From positions 1 to 64,000 of the forward strand of contig JAFVCE010000010.1 of NCBI GenBank assembly GCA_017479385.1: a stretch of DNA of 64,000 nucleotides, read 5' to 3'. Positions 7,370-17,015 of this stretch are shown here, one piece after another. The notes beneath the pieces were generated by a model that worked only from the letters and a program-made list of their open reading frames with translations, searched no databases and was not told where the DNA came from. The DNA comes from Bacteroidales bacterium. GTDB taxonomy: Bacteria; Bacteroidota; Bacteroidia; Bacteroidales; P3. The position numbers and the translations under genes were made by a program. How positions within the stretch are numbered: the first letter of the stretch is position 1; every line of letters starts with the position of its first letter.

Positions 7370-8953
7370 CTATTTTTTTAGTAATTTTGCAGTCGCGATT
7401 CCACCGTCGGAGACCGCAACCGCAATATACGCTCCGGCCGGCAAATCGTTGAGTTCTATGACATTGTTGTAAAAAATTCTAATGAGTCGGCCATGTATCG
7501 AATAGATTTCGACACGTTGCAAACCTTTTACCCCAACTTGCACACGGCCGGTTGTAGGGTTGGGCCAAAAAGTAATCTGCGGCGATGCCAACGTGCCTCG
7601 AATGGCAAGGTTTGGACCAAGGGCCACGTCGTCGATTCGTAACGAGCCCTCGCCCGAGCAAGCATGATGGCGAAAAGCCACTCTGACCTCGCTGCCTGCA
7701 AAAGCACCGAGCTGGACCCGACGAGCAACGTAACCCACTGTGGTATCGAGCGTTTCGGACCAAACCTCGACCGTATCGCTGCCCGAAATAAGAGCTACGC
7801 TGTAATGCTCGGCTGGGTGCAAAAGACTGCCCGACGCCACATTCCAAGCCAAGTCTGCGCCTTCGGTAACCATAATCGGAGGACTAACCAACCAGTTGTC
7901 GGGCGCCAACGGGCCATAAACCAGGTATGATTCCGACTCGGCATAGCCGCTGCCACTCAGAGCCTCGTCGCCACGCTCGAATTTCCAGCCGTAGCCGTCG
8001 CCATCCGCGTCGATTACGGTCCAGCAACCAAGTGTGTCGTCGAATGTTTCAAGGTAGTTGCCGTCGGCTGTTGCGGAAGAGCAATCCTCAACCACAATCG
8101 TGGTCACAGCCGAGTCGCGGCCAGCGTTGTTGGCAGCCAGCAACTTGACCGAGAAGCGACCAGCCGAATCCCACACAGCCGTGGCTGGCGACCCCGACAC
8201 CTGCTCTACCCTCGCACCACCGAAATGCCAGCCCACCGAGGCCTGCACTCCGTTGAGCACTCTGTGGTGGAACATAACCTCCTCGCCAACAGCTACTCGG
8301 CGCGGAGCAGTAATGGCTAATCGCGGTTTTTCGGGCGATGAGACCTCGAAATCGTCGACCATCAGCGCGAAGGCGCCAACAGTTCGGTGTTCGAAAACGC
8401 AGCGCACAGGCCGCGCAGATGAGGTGCTGAGGTCTATAAAACAGCGGGCATAACCCATTGTGGATGGGACGAAATTTGTTGTGGAGAGCGTCGTGCCCTC
8501 GTCGTCGACCAGCGTCACCACCAAAGTGTCAGGCCGCAAATCGGGCCGCCAAGCCGCCAACCAAAAGCTCAATGTTAGTCCCTCTTGTGGCAAGACGAGC
8601 CAGGGCGACGCCATACGGTTGACGCTCGCAAGCGCCAAACTCTCAACACGCCAGTAGCCAACGCCACGCACGGGGCGGCTCGAGAGCGATACCATTGCGC
8701 CGCTGCCGCTGTGGGCCACGAAATCTGGTTCGGCGTAGCCGTCATCGACAAGCAACGAGTCGAGACTCTGCCACGAGGCGCCATCGCCATCCACATCCTC
8801 GCAACTCCACCCATCGGGCAGGCCACTGTCGAAACTTTCGGTGTAGGGAAAGAGCCTCACCGTGTCGGCCGTTGCGCACTTCGCAACCTTGCCGCCACAC
8901 CACGGCGCCACGCACAACAGCATGACAATCAGCGTAGAACAAAATTTCTTCAT
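7370..8953 (-). CDS. T9SS-secreted protein with two choice-of-anchor-J domains and a PKD domain
   Basis: A 527-residue secreted protein, from the ATG of MKKFCSTLIVMLLCVAPW. The in-frame TTG five codons upstream is not preferred. Order: signal peptide (~1-27); a jelly-roll choice-of-anchor-J (cleaved-adhesin) domain (~35-195, FPYTESFDSGLPDGW...); a PKD/Ig-like domain (~205-285); a second anchor-J domain (~290-430, ETFDDTLGCWTVIDADGDGYGW); and a T9SS sorting domain (~455-527, ending IATAKLLKK). Such proteins usually act as surface adhesins or carbohydrate-binding scaffolds, and no catalytic domain is visible. A TAAATTTGC promoter box lies just upstream. It heads the run that continues into the hemerythrin regulator. 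Confidence 0.88.
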   Translation of the reverse strand: MKKFCSTLIVMLLCVAPWCGGKVAKCATADTVRLFPYTESFDSGLPDGWSCEDVDGDGASWQSLDSLLVDDGYAEPDFVAHSGSGAMVSLSSRPVRGVGYWRVESLALASVNRMASPWLVLPQEGLTLSFWLAAWRPDLRPDTLVVTLVDDEGTTLSTTNFVPSTMGYARCFIDLSTSSARPVRCVFEHRTVGAFALMVDDFEVSSPEKPRLAITAPRRVAVGEEVMFHHRVLNGVQASVGWHFGGARVEQVSGSPATAVWDSAGRFSVKLLAANNAGRDSAVTTIVVEDCSSATADGNYLETFDDTLGCWTVIDADGDGYGWKFERGDEALSGSGYAESESYLVYGPLAPDNWLVSPPIMVTEGADLAWNVASGSLLHPAEHYSVALISGSDTVEVWSETLDTTVGYVARRVQLGAFAGSEVRVAFRHHACSGEGSLRIDDVALGPNLAIRGTLASPQITFWPNPTTGRVQVGVKGLQRVEIYSIHGRLIRIFYNNVIELNDLPAGAYIAVAVSDGGIATAKLLKK

Positions 8954-8978
8954 ACCGTTACGGCACAAATTTCAATTT

Positions 8979-8987
8979 GCAAATTTA
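8979..8987 (-). promoter_or_regulatory. Bacteroidetes -7 box (TAAATTTGC)
   Basis: Minus-strand TAAATTTGC fits the TAnnTTTG -7 element. It lies 25 nt before the ATG of the cargo gene at 8953, giving a short leader. The 258-bp divergent gap 8954-9211 holds this box and the plus-strand box at 9127. Confidence 0.6.
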
Positions 8988-9126
8988 CACTTTTTTCTCA
9001 AACCACAGATAATTTTGTGCAAACCCACCACATTTTGAGACTGAACGAGATACAAATTATAGTGTTCGCACGAATCTAAAAAGATGTTAAAAATACATAA
9101 AATTTGGCTAATTGAGAAAAAAAGCG

Positions 9127-9135
9127 TAACTTTGC
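9127..9135 (+). promoter_or_regulatory. Bacteroidetes -7 box (TAACTTTGC)
   Basis: TAACTTTGC preceded by a TTTGG around 9102-9106, about the right distance for a -33 element. It drives the large cargo gene and leaves a leader of roughly 105 nt, long compared with most genes here. Confidence 0.7.
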
Positions 9136-9244
9136 CTTGCTTATTTCATAACAACAAACAACGCAACAAACTGAAACTCAATAATTAATAAATAAAAACA
9201 CAACAGAACCGATGTGGCAAATGGTTAATAACATGCCAAAAAAA

Positions 9245-12200
9245 ATGATGAAAAAAGTATTTACTGCAATGTTTGCACTGCTGTTGCTGGCCACCACCGT
9301 ACAGGCTCAGCGCAGCAACCGTGCACGCATGGACTTTACTCGTAATGTCCAAACCGAACAGGCAGCCGCCAGCGCAACCAATATGCGCCAAGCTTCACCT
9401 GCCATGACCCCGAAGAAAGCCATCGCACTGAAAGCCACTTCGGCAGAGGTCAGCACCTTCCCGTTCGTTGAGAGCTTCGAGAATGGCACCAGTTTCTGGA
9501 GCTTTATCGACGGCGACGGCGACGGCTACAACTTCAACTTCGGCGCCTACCAAAACGCTCACAGCGGTGGCAACGTGGCCTACAGCGAGAGCTACGTGTC
9601 GAGCTACTACAGTGGCCAGGCTCTCACCCCCGACAACTGGATTATCAGCCCCAAAATGGTTATCCCCGAGGACTCGCAGCTGAAGCTTTCGTGGTGGCAC
9701 ATGATTCTCGACGGAGAATACTGCGCTGAAAAATATTCGGTCTATATTGCCACCGAGAACACCGTGGCAGCCATGACCGCCAACGCCAGCAACTGCAAAT
9801 TCACCTACACTGGCACCCCCAGCGACACCATCTGGAACTCTCCCACCCCTATAGACCTCTCGGAGTATGCTGGCAGCGCAATCTATATTGCTTTCCGCCA
9901 CTACGACTGCACCGACCAGTATGTGCTGATGATAGACGACGTGGTGATTGCCCCCGAAGGCACCCCCATTGCCGACATCAGCGGCGACACCTACGCCGAA
10001 GTTAACGGCAACGCCACCCTCAACGCCATTGCCATTTCTGGCGACAACCTTACCTACACCTGGGCTTCGACCCTCGGCACCGTTACCGCCACTGGCAGCA
10101 ACGCCTCTATCGCCTACACCGCCGCCGGAATCGACACCGTGACCCTCACCGTGAGCAACGGCAGCACCAGTGCTACCTACACCCACCTCGTCACCGTTAT
10201 CGACTGTGGCGAAAGCGACCTGCCCTACTTCGACGGTTTTGAGGCTGGCCACTTCATGTGCTGGAGCATCGACGACCTTGACTCGAACCAAGACGTCTAC
10301 TGGCAAGTTATGAACGGTGGCTACGAAGGTAGCTACTGCGCCGCCATAAACTACACCGAAAGCGCCGGCGACAACTGGCTCATCACCAAGCAACTCAGCA
10401 TTCCCCGCGCCGACGCTATCGAACTTTCGTTCTACTATGCTGTGCGCTCTGAAATGTATCCCGAAGACTTCGAAGTGCTGATTTCGAGAACCGGCAACCA
10501 GCCCGCAGACTTCACCACCGTACTCTTTTCCGACACCGCTGCCGACAACACCGACTGGCGCCGCGTATCGATAGACCTCTCGGAATACACCACCTCCGAC
10601 GTCTACATTGCTATCCACCACCGCAGCACCGACGCTTGGACCCTCTATATCGACAACTTCTATGTTGGCGAACCTCTGCCCCCGACGATTACCATCAACG
10701 CTCCCAGCAGCGCCCTCTCTACCGAAACAGTCAACCTGACTGCTACCATCACCTCGTTCGAAGAGGTGGTCGACAATAACATTGCTTGGACCATCGGCAA
10801 CACCACGCTCTACGGCCCCAGCATCGACTACCAGTGGGACGAAGAGACTGGCGACTACGAGTACTCTGTGAAGTATCACGACTCGTTTGGCACCGACTCT
10901 GTCAACGGCACCATCCACATCATCAACTGCAGCACCCCCATCAGCGAGTTCCCCTACTCCCTCAGTTTTGGCAGCACCCAAGTGTGCTGGGAATATGAAG
11001 GTTGGGAGCCCTACAACGGCAACAACATCAGCTACCTCATTTCCGAAGCCACTGCCGACGACGAATCGCAGATTAGCCACACCTTCAGCACCAACATCTA
11101 TGCCATACCTGGTGGCGACGCTCCTCAATATGAGCTCGAACTCTGGCTGGCCAACATAGGCGCTGCCTCATTCAAACTCGAAGCCACCGACGTCGACGCT
11201 GGTACCACTACCACCATCACCAGTGGCGAGCTCAACATCGGCACCTATTTCGCCCCACAGCGCTACGACCTCTCTGCCTTTGCTGGCAAAAACATCCGCT
11301 TCAGCGGTACCCACACTGGCGACACCTCGACCGGCGTAGCTATACAATATATGTATATCCGTCCCATCGAGGCCCCGAGCGTCTACATCACCGTCCCCAC
11401 CGAAGGCCGCACCGGCACCGACATTGAGCTGACCTCCATCGTGGCTTCGGCCATCAACGCCACCTACCAGTGGACCATCGAGGGCGCCTCTCCCGCCACT
11501 GCCACCACCGCCAACGCCACCGCCACTTGGTCTGCCGCCGGCACCTACACCGTGACCCTCACCGTGACCAACGCCGTCGGCTCCAACTCCGACACCGCCA
11601 CCATCACCATTTGGGACTGCTCGCAGCCTATCAGCCAATTCCCCACCACCCAAGACTTCGAAGAAGGCCTCGGCTGCTGGGAAACCTGGCGCGCTGAAGA
11701 GACCGACCAGCAAAGCAACTTCGGCCTCCTCTACAACAGCAACATTGCTTACCGCGGCAACTACTGCTTCACGTTCGACCCCTATGCCCAAGTCGAGTTC
11801 GACTACACCCAGTACCTCATCAGCCCCGAACTCAACCTCGGTGGCGTCGACCGCGGCATAGAGTTCTACGTCTCTAAATACCAGGAATATGCAGCTGTGC
11901 CGTTCGAGGTGCGCTACTCTACCACCGACAACCGCAACACCAGCTTCAACAACGTGGCCCGCGCCAGCGGTGGCAACTTCACCGGCTTCTCGCGCTTCAA
12001 CGCCGTTATCCCCGCCAACGCTAAATACGTCGCCATAACCTACACCGGCTCGCAAGCCCAAGGCTACCTCTTTATCGACGACATCACCTTCCTTGCTGCA
12101 GCTCCCACCGAGCTCACCGGCATCGAGAGCGCCAACACCGTCCAGGTTAGCCTCTTCCCCAACCCCGCCACCAGCGTCCTCAACATCCAGGCCGACGGTC

Positions 12201-12352
12201 TGCGCCAGGTTGAAGTGCTCGACATCAACGGCCGCGTGCTCCTCACCAGCACCGAGGCCACCATCGACCTCAGCACCCTCGCCAACGGTATGTATATGGT
12301 TCGCACCATCACCACCGACGGCATTGCTATCAACAAGATTGTCAAGCAATAA
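9245..12352 (+). CDS. Giant T9SS-secreted adhesin-like protein, alternating anchor-J and PKD domains
   Basis: Start chosen at the ATG of MMKKVFTAMFALLLLATTVQAQ, which gives a clean signal peptide; in-frame ATGs at 9212, 9221 and 9233 would only lengthen its n-region. The 1035-residue product alternates jelly-roll anchor-J modules (near residues 65-230, 325-475, 565-720, 810-955) with PKD/Ig-like modules (near 240-318, 480-560, 725-800). It ends with a type A T9SS sorting domain (VSLFPNPATSVLNIQ ... INKIVKQ). It is probably a surface-attached adhesin or carbohydrate-binding scaffold. No catalytic motif was seen. Each module junction carries a Cys (VIDC, IINC, IWDC) followed 15-25 residues later by CW. 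The facing gene at 13164-16838 is a homologue. Confidence 0.88.
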   Translation: MMKKVFTAMFALLLLATTVQAQRSNRARMDFTRNVQTEQAAASATNMRQASPAMTPKKAIALKATSAEVSTFPFVESFENGTSFWSFIDGDGDGYNFNFGAYQNAHSGGNVAYSESYVSSYYSGQALTPDNWIISPKMVIPEDSQLKLSWWHMILDGEYCAEKYSVYIATENTVAAMTANASNCKFTYTGTPSDTIWNSPTPIDLSEYAGSAIYIAFRHYDCTDQYVLMIDDVVIAPEGTPIADISGDTYAEVNGNATLNAIAISGDNLTYTWASTLGTVTATGSNASIAYTAAGIDTVTLTVSNGSTSATYTHLVTVIDCGESDLPYFDGFEAGHFMCWSIDDLDSNQDVYWQVMNGGYEGSYCAAINYTESAGDNWLITKQLSIPRADAIELSFYYAVRSEMYPEDFEVLISRTGNQPADFTTVLFSDTAADNTDWRRVSIDLSEYTTSDVYIAIHHRSTDAWTLYIDNFYVGEPLPPTITINAPSSALSTETVNLTATITSFEEVVDNNIAWTIGNTTLYGPSIDYQWDEETGDYEYSVKYHDSFGTDSVNGTIHIINCSTPISEFPYSLSFGSTQVCWEYEGWEPYNGNNISYLISEATADDESQISHTFSTNIYAIPGGDAPQYELELWLANIGAASFKLEATDVDAGTTTTITSGELNIGTYFAPQRYDLSAFAGKNIRFSGTHTGDTSTGVAIQYMYIRPIEAPSVYITVPTEGRTGTDIELTSIVASAINATYQWTIEGASPATATTANATATWSAAGTYTVTLTVTNAVGSNSDTATITIWDCSQPISQFPTTQDFEEGLGCWETWRAEETDQQSNFGLLYNSNIAYRGNYCFTFDPYAQVEFDYTQYLISPELNLGGVDRGIEFYVSKYQEYAAVPFEVRYSTTDNRNTSFNNVARASGGNFTGFSRFNAVIPANAKYVAITYTGSQAQGYLFIDDITFLAAAPTELTGIESANTVQVSLFPNPATSVLNIQADGLRQVEVLDINGRVLLTSTEATIDLSTLANGMYMVRTITTDGIAINKIVKQ

Positions 12353-12386
12353 GCCATACCACACATGGCCGCAAGGCCACTCACCC

Positions 12387-12414
12387 AAAGGGCACCTCCG
12401 AAAAGGTGCCCTTT
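12387..12414 (+). terminator. Intrinsic terminator of the cargo gene
   Basis: A perfect 11-bp stem (AAAGGGCACCT with AGGTGCCCTTT) and 6-nt loop, followed by CTCTTTG. It lies 35 nt after the stop codon. Confidence 0.8.
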
Positions 12415-12633
12415 CTCTTTGTCCAACGAGCCACCAGCGCCAGTTTGCGCTATGGGTAGCGTCTGGTTCTCGTCGGGATTACATCGGTGGGGCGTCGCGG
12501 GAAGGCCGAGGTGGCGTCGAAACAACGTCGCTCAACAATAGGGCTAAAATCGAGAAAAATATATGCCAACGTGGCGAAAACAACGTAGCAACACGGCCTC
12601 GAAATCGGGCAAAAATGGGCTTTTTGCCGAGTG

Positions 12634-12723
12634 CTAAATAACTGATACACAAGCCTTATTCGACCTCAATACGACCCTAACCCCTCCTTAACACGACCGA
12701 AGTACTATAAATCAGGTAGTTAC
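12634..12723 (+). repeat. Dispersed 11-nt-unit repeat, copy b
   Basis: The core starts at 12659: TTCGACCTCAA, TACGACCCTAA, CCCCTCCTTAA, CACGACCGAAG. The right end (ACTATAAATCAGGTAGTTA) matches copies a and f rather than c and g. The sequence before it, GGGCTTTTTGCCGAGTGCTAA, resembles the TTTTTCGAG...TAA stretch seen left of copies d, f and g. It lies between convergent cargo genes. Confidence 0.85.
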
Positions 12724-13163
12724 GAGCGCCGAAAATTCAGAATTTGAGATAAAAAATTGAGAATTGAGGATTGAATCTTTTTTCGGGGCACGGGGTCTTT
12801 TTTGTGGTGCTAAAATGAGTGCTTCGAGCACCCATTTTAGCGCCTTCGGTCTACGGGGAAAGAGCGTTTGGCAGCGCGCACCTCTACCCCACCCCACCGC
12901 AGCGCGCCTTCGGCGCGCTGCGGTGGGGTGCCTGCCTCAACGAAAGGTTGCGACCTGCAGCCTCGCACTTTGGCTTGGCCACTTATTGCGGCGAACTTTC
13001 GGACTTCACCGTGCTGGTGTTCTTTGCGTCGCGCCCTCGTGAGTAGGCGCGACGCTCTTGGGCCATTTCGTTCGCCTACGCTTGTGCAGACTGAACGCAC
13101 CACATAACGCACTGCGCAGGCTGCGCCATTTTAATGCCCTGTTTTCGGCTCTGAGCGGCTAAA
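12724..13163. other. Structured spacer without a convincing gene
   Basis: This 440-bp stretch lies between two convergent cargo genes. It starts with an AT-rich direct-repeat-like part (TTGAGAATTGAGGATTGA), then has two strong hairpins. Arms 12809-12823/12827-12841 match at 14 of 15 positions. Arms 12891-12908/12912-12929 form a perfect 18-bp stem with a 3-nt loop. Open frames of 75-92 codons exist on both strands, but their composition is arginine- and cysteine-rich and unlike neighbouring genes. I treat them as non-coding. The hairpins may end transcription of the minus-strand gene at 13164, though no T-run follows either stem. Confidence 0.5.
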
Positions 13164-16100
13164 CTATTGCTTAACCACTTTGAGGGCGGCCACGCCATCG
13201 GTGGTGACTATGCGAAGCAGGTAGACGCCTTGTGTAATGCCATCCAGCGGCATGACGTTGCCCTCGGTGAGCGTGAGCAGCCTACGCCCGTTGATGTCGA
13301 ACAGCTCGGCCGAAAGCAGGTGCTCGGCTTCGATGTAGAGTTGGTTGGTTGCAGGGTTGGGGTAGCACGAGGCGGCCACGGTGCCGGAGGCAGCAAAAAT
13401 ATCGTTAAGCGGAACGATGACAAGGTCGTCTATCAGCACGCCATACTTGCCAGCGTCTGTGTGTTCAAAAGCCATGCGCACCGTCTGCCCGGCGAAATTG
13501 GCCAGCGAATACTGGCGGTGTGTGAACTGCGGCGAGGTGTAGAGGCTGATGGGCATGACAATGTGTGCAAAGTCGTCGATGTCGGCACCGCTTGTCGAGA
13601 GGCGCAGGGCCACCTTGTCGGGCGTGGTGGGGCTGAACGAGCGGATGTAGAACGAGAGCGCGCGCGGCTCGGCCGGCAACTGCAGTGGTGGCGAGATGAG
13701 CAGGTTGTGCGAGCGCGTGGGTAGCCACGTGCCGTCTTTTTGTGGCATACTTGACCACGAAACCAGGGCGTTGTTGCTGCCGCCATTGGTCAGAGCAAGG
13801 TCAGAGTCGAACAACGAGGGTACGATGGAGGCACGTGTGGATACCGACTCCCAGGTGTAGCCGTCGCCATCGTCGTCGATGGGGAGCCAGCAGCTCAGTC
13901 CCTGCTCGAAGTCTACGGTATAGTTGTCGGCCACAACGGGGTCGTTGTTGCAGTCGGTGACGAGTATTTGCAGCGAGTCGTCGGCCGTGCCCGAGCGGCT
14001 GTCGACATGGAGCTTCACCCAATGCCGGCCAGGTGTTGACCACCTGATGAACGCTTCGGGCTGCGAAGAGGTGTCGGGCAGGCCCGACTCGAAGGTCCAG
14101 CTGTAGGTTGGCGATGGGTCGGGCGTGACAATATCAGACTCGATGCGGACCAACTCGCCCACTTGAGCCTCGCTCTGCACGATGATTGAGGCTGTGGTAG
14201 AAATGAGTTCGGGCCGTAGCACGAACTTGGATATATAGCAAGTCGCATCCCCTGTGTTGTAAATATTAAAAGAGACCACATCGCCAGAATCGGCGGCAAA
14301 TTCTACCGTGGAGAGGTGGCCTGTGCTGCTACTGACCAACATGGTATCGAAGAAGATGGTATCGACCGACGCGGCTGTGCATTTTTCTATCAAGAACCGG
14401 ACCGGACGTGTTTGCTCTTCCCAAGACATACCGAGCACAGGCTGCAAATCTATCGCGTAGGTGCCATAGGCTGGTATTCGGAAACGTGGTGTGCGGTAGC
14501 CATCGGAGAGAGAGGTCCCTGGGTACAAATCCAAGCCTAAGCCATAACTGCACCTCAAGCCCCCTTTGTAGCAAATGCTAAAAGTGTCGGGGGCGGTGGT
14601 AAAATCGAGCGATAAAGGTAGGGTGCTAATGGTGTCGTTGCAATTGACGATGCGAATAGAGTCTTCGGCGAGTGTACAGCCCATACGATTACAGAGCGTG
14701 TAGCGATACTTGTAGAACCCGTCGGGCACGCCAGCCCAGCGCAGTCTTGCCGAGAAGGTATCGGTCTCGACAAGCACGCCCGAACCACCATCCCAACGGT
14801 AGGACGTGAGCGGGATATAGCTTTCGCGCGTTGCTTTAACAGAGAGAACATGGCCCGCTATCAAAGAGAGTGCAGGGCCGTCGTTGACGTTTCTGATATC
14901 TTTCGACAGAGTAATTGATGGTGCAGAAACGCGTTCTATAGAAATATTCGAAATTAAAGCAGTGGCGGATGTATAGACGAATGCTATTTGGATGGTTGAG
15001 CCACCGTAGTTTTGGAGTAACACATGGTAATGACCAACAGATGAGGTTTGTACATCGACTCGCACAAAACTACCGAAACCAGCACCTGGGTTCCGCGACA
15101 CCCATACTTCAACTGTAGGCTGAGTAGTCTTCGAGAAACGCAGCACTAAATTATTTTCGCCTTGTGGTATGGCAAACGTCGGACTGTAGAGCGTATCGTT
15201 TGCACCCATTACCGCATCCGCAGGACTATAATATTGAATGTTACCATTTGCCGAATGCCAGCAGCCCAACACATCGTTGGGGAACGTCTCGATGTATGGG
15301 AATTCGGTGATTGTGGCACACGTGTTGACATAGATGACAAATCTTTTGGTAACACTGTAGCCGAGGCTGTTGGTAACGGTCACGCTGCAGTTGAGGCTGT
15401 CTGACACATTACCGGTCCAAACCACTTTGGCAGTTGTGTCGGCGGCGACCACCACGGCGTTAGGGCCGAAGTCCCACTGGGCTGTTGTGGGCAACGAGCT
15501 GTTTGTACTGAAAGCGACGTAGGCCGTGTCGCTGCCGAAAACATATGGAGTGGCGGTTAGCTCGACATCAAAATTTGTTGGTGGGCCCACTACAACATCG
15601 TCGATTGCGAGTTTTTTCTCAGTAACCGAGTTAACTCCAATGGTGCGGAAAGCGAATCTGACCGATGAGCCGGCGCCCGCCGTGCCTACCGTCAAGTGCA
15701 TTGTGCGGTTTATCTGAGTACTGACATCGTAGGAAGCCAACATCTCGGTGAAGTCGCTAATGCTGGAACCACTGGTCGAGAGCCATACCTGATATTTGGC
15801 TCCCGGGAAGCCCCCATCGGTCATGACCTTCCACGACAGTTCGTCGGTTTCGTTATAAATAACAATAGGGGGGCTTATTAGCCACTGGTCGTCGGATGGT
15901 GGTGCCGAGAGCGACGAAGTTGCCGCATATAAGCCTCGCCCGTTGAGCCAGACTTCGGGGCGCCAATAGGCAGAGCCGGAGGTTTCAGCCGTCCAACAGC
16001 CGAGGCCGCCGTCCTCGAAATATGCCTCGTAGGGTAGGCTTTCGACAATCGCGTTGCACTGGCTAATAAAAACGGGGCGGTAGGCTGCGCAAATGGTGTC

Positions 16101-16838
16101 GCCGCTGGTGTCGATAACAAAAAAGTCGATAGTGTCGTAGCCGGGAGACGACCAAGTAAAGACAGCCGAGTCGCCAAGACTTCCTTCAACATTGATATGC
16201 GCTTCGGGGTCGAGAGAACGCCCCTGCCACACATATATGAGGTTGTCGTAGTGGGCAACGTTGCTATCGAGCACGGCCGAGATGCGCAAACTGTCGTCAA
16301 CCGCGACCGAAGCCTCGTTACAGACCAGGGTTGCACGCGGTTTGCCGGCAGCAAATATAGAAATGTCATCAACCAAAACAGCATAACCGTCTCTGAACAC
16401 AATCATTATGGTTACCCATTGACCGGCATAGGCCGAGAGGTCTATCGTGTACAAACCTATTGGAGCGTTTTGTGAGTACCAAATGGTACCACTGCCACGT
16501 GTGTCGCTGGCAAAATCTTCGTCGGTCGATATCTTCAGCTCTATTGTGTTCCGAGACATATTGTTGAATGTAAGTAAGACCGAATCGCCAGGCTGAAAGA
16601 GCTTCATTCGAGGGCTGATGAGCCCCACGTTGGTGGCGGAAATATGTGCCGTGGCATGGAAAATATGGTTATCGGTGGCGCTTGTAAGAGAGCGGAGCGA
16701 AACCAAATCGGATGGGTAGGCTGTCCAACCATTAAGGCCACACTCAAAATCTAAATCGTAGGGCGGATTTTGACCCGCAGCAGCCATTGGGGTCAAAAGC
16801 ACGAGGGCGAGAGCCGCGAAGAGTTGCAATTTTTTCAT
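13164..16838 (-). CDS. Giant T9SS-secreted adhesin-like protein, 1224 residues
   Basis: Signal peptide MKKLQLFAALALVLLTPMAAAGQ, then a chain of choice-of-anchor-J and PKD/Ig-like modules. Recognisable module starts are YDLDFECGLNGW (~28), a CNAIVESLPYEAYF...CW junction (~265), TCATITEFPYIETF...CW (~510), NCNDTISTLPLSLDF (~740) and DCNNDPVV...CW (~965). The C-terminal ~75 residues are a T9SS sorting domain (CYPNPATNQLYIEAEHLL ... ALKVVKQ). It should be exported through SprA and attached to the surface. No enzyme motif was seen. It is a homologue of the convergent gene at 9245-12352, with the same Cys-containing junctions. A TATATTTGC promoter box lies ~115 bp upstream. Confidence 0.88.
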   Translation of the reverse strand: MKKLQLFAALALVLLTPMAAAGQNPPYDLDFECGLNGWTAYPSDLVSLRSLTSATDNHIFHATAHISATNVGLISPRMKLFQPGDSVLLTFNNMSRNTIELKISTDEDFASDTRGSGTIWYSQNAPIGLYTIDLSAYAGQWVTIMIVFRDGYAVLVDDISIFAAGKPRATLVCNEASVAVDDSLRISAVLDSNVAHYDNLIYVWQGRSLDPEAHINVEGSLGDSAVFTWSSPGYDTIDFFVIDTSGDTICAAYRPVFISQCNAIVESLPYEAYFEDGGLGCWTAETSGSAYWRPEVWLNGRGLYAATSSLSAPPSDDQWLISPPIVIYNETDELSWKVMTDGGFPGAKYQVWLSTSGSSISDFTEMLASYDVSTQINRTMHLTVGTAGAGSSVRFAFRTIGVNSVTEKKLAIDDVVVGPPTNFDVELTATPYVFGSDTAYVAFSTNSSLPTTAQWDFGPNAVVVAADTTAKVVWTGNVSDSLNCSVTVTNSLGYSVTKRFVIYVNTCATITEFPYIETFPNDVLGCWHSANGNIQYYSPADAVMGANDTLYSPTFAIPQGENNLVLRFSKTTQPTVEVWVSRNPGAGFGSFVRVDVQTSSVGHYHVLLQNYGGSTIQIAFVYTSATALISNISIERVSAPSITLSKDIRNVNDGPALSLIAGHVLSVKATRESYIPLTSYRWDGGSGVLVETDTFSARLRWAGVPDGFYKYRYTLCNRMGCTLAEDSIRIVNCNDTISTLPLSLDFTTAPDTFSICYKGGLRCSYGLGLDLYPGTSLSDGYRTPRFRIPAYGTYAIDLQPVLGMSWEEQTRPVRFLIEKCTAASVDTIFFDTMLVSSSTGHLSTVEFAADSGDVVSFNIYNTGDATCYISKFVLRPELISTTASIIVQSEAQVGELVRIESDIVTPDPSPTYSWTFESGLPDTSSQPEAFIRWSTPGRHWVKLHVDSRSGTADDSLQILVTDCNNDPVVADNYTVDFEQGLSCWLPIDDDGDGYTWESVSTRASIVPSLFDSDLALTNGGSNNALVSWSSMPQKDGTWLPTRSHNLLISPPLQLPAEPRALSFYIRSFSPTTPDKVALRLSTSGADIDDFAHIVMPISLYTSPQFTHRQYSLANFAGQTVRMAFEHTDAGKYGVLIDDLVIVPLNDIFAASGTVAASCYPNPATNQLYIEAEHLLSAELFDINGRRLLTLTEGNVMPLDGITQGVYLLRIVTTDGVAALKVVKQ

Positions 16839-16954
16839 ATCACTACCTTTGTCTTATTACTAATCAACCTTTGGCGGAAGTTGGCAGGCCAATTACGACA
16901 CAACAGATTGATTATCACCAATTTTGTACCACTCTGCAACAAACCTCCGACACT

Positions 16955-16963
16955 GCAAATATA
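16955..16963 (-). promoter_or_regulatory. Bacteroidetes -7 box (TATATTTGC)
   Basis: Minus-strand TATATTTGC in the 217-bp divergent gap. It is oriented to transcribe the 1224-residue cargo gene with a leader of ~110 nt. Confidence 0.55.
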
Positions 16964-17015
16964 CAAATTTTCTTGATACTCACAAAATTTTTTCCGATAT
17001 TTCAGATTTTGTGCG

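Noticed and set aside
9395-12388. Long minus-strand frames (577 and 406 codons) over the giant cargo gene
   Set aside because: Gly/Val-rich shadow frames caused by the GC-rich codon use of the real gene on the plus strand.
12764-13112. Frames of 75-92 codons on both strands of the 12.7-13.1 kb spacer
   Set aside because: Overlapping, Arg/Cys-rich and crossing strong hairpins. They look like chance frames in GC-rich DNA.
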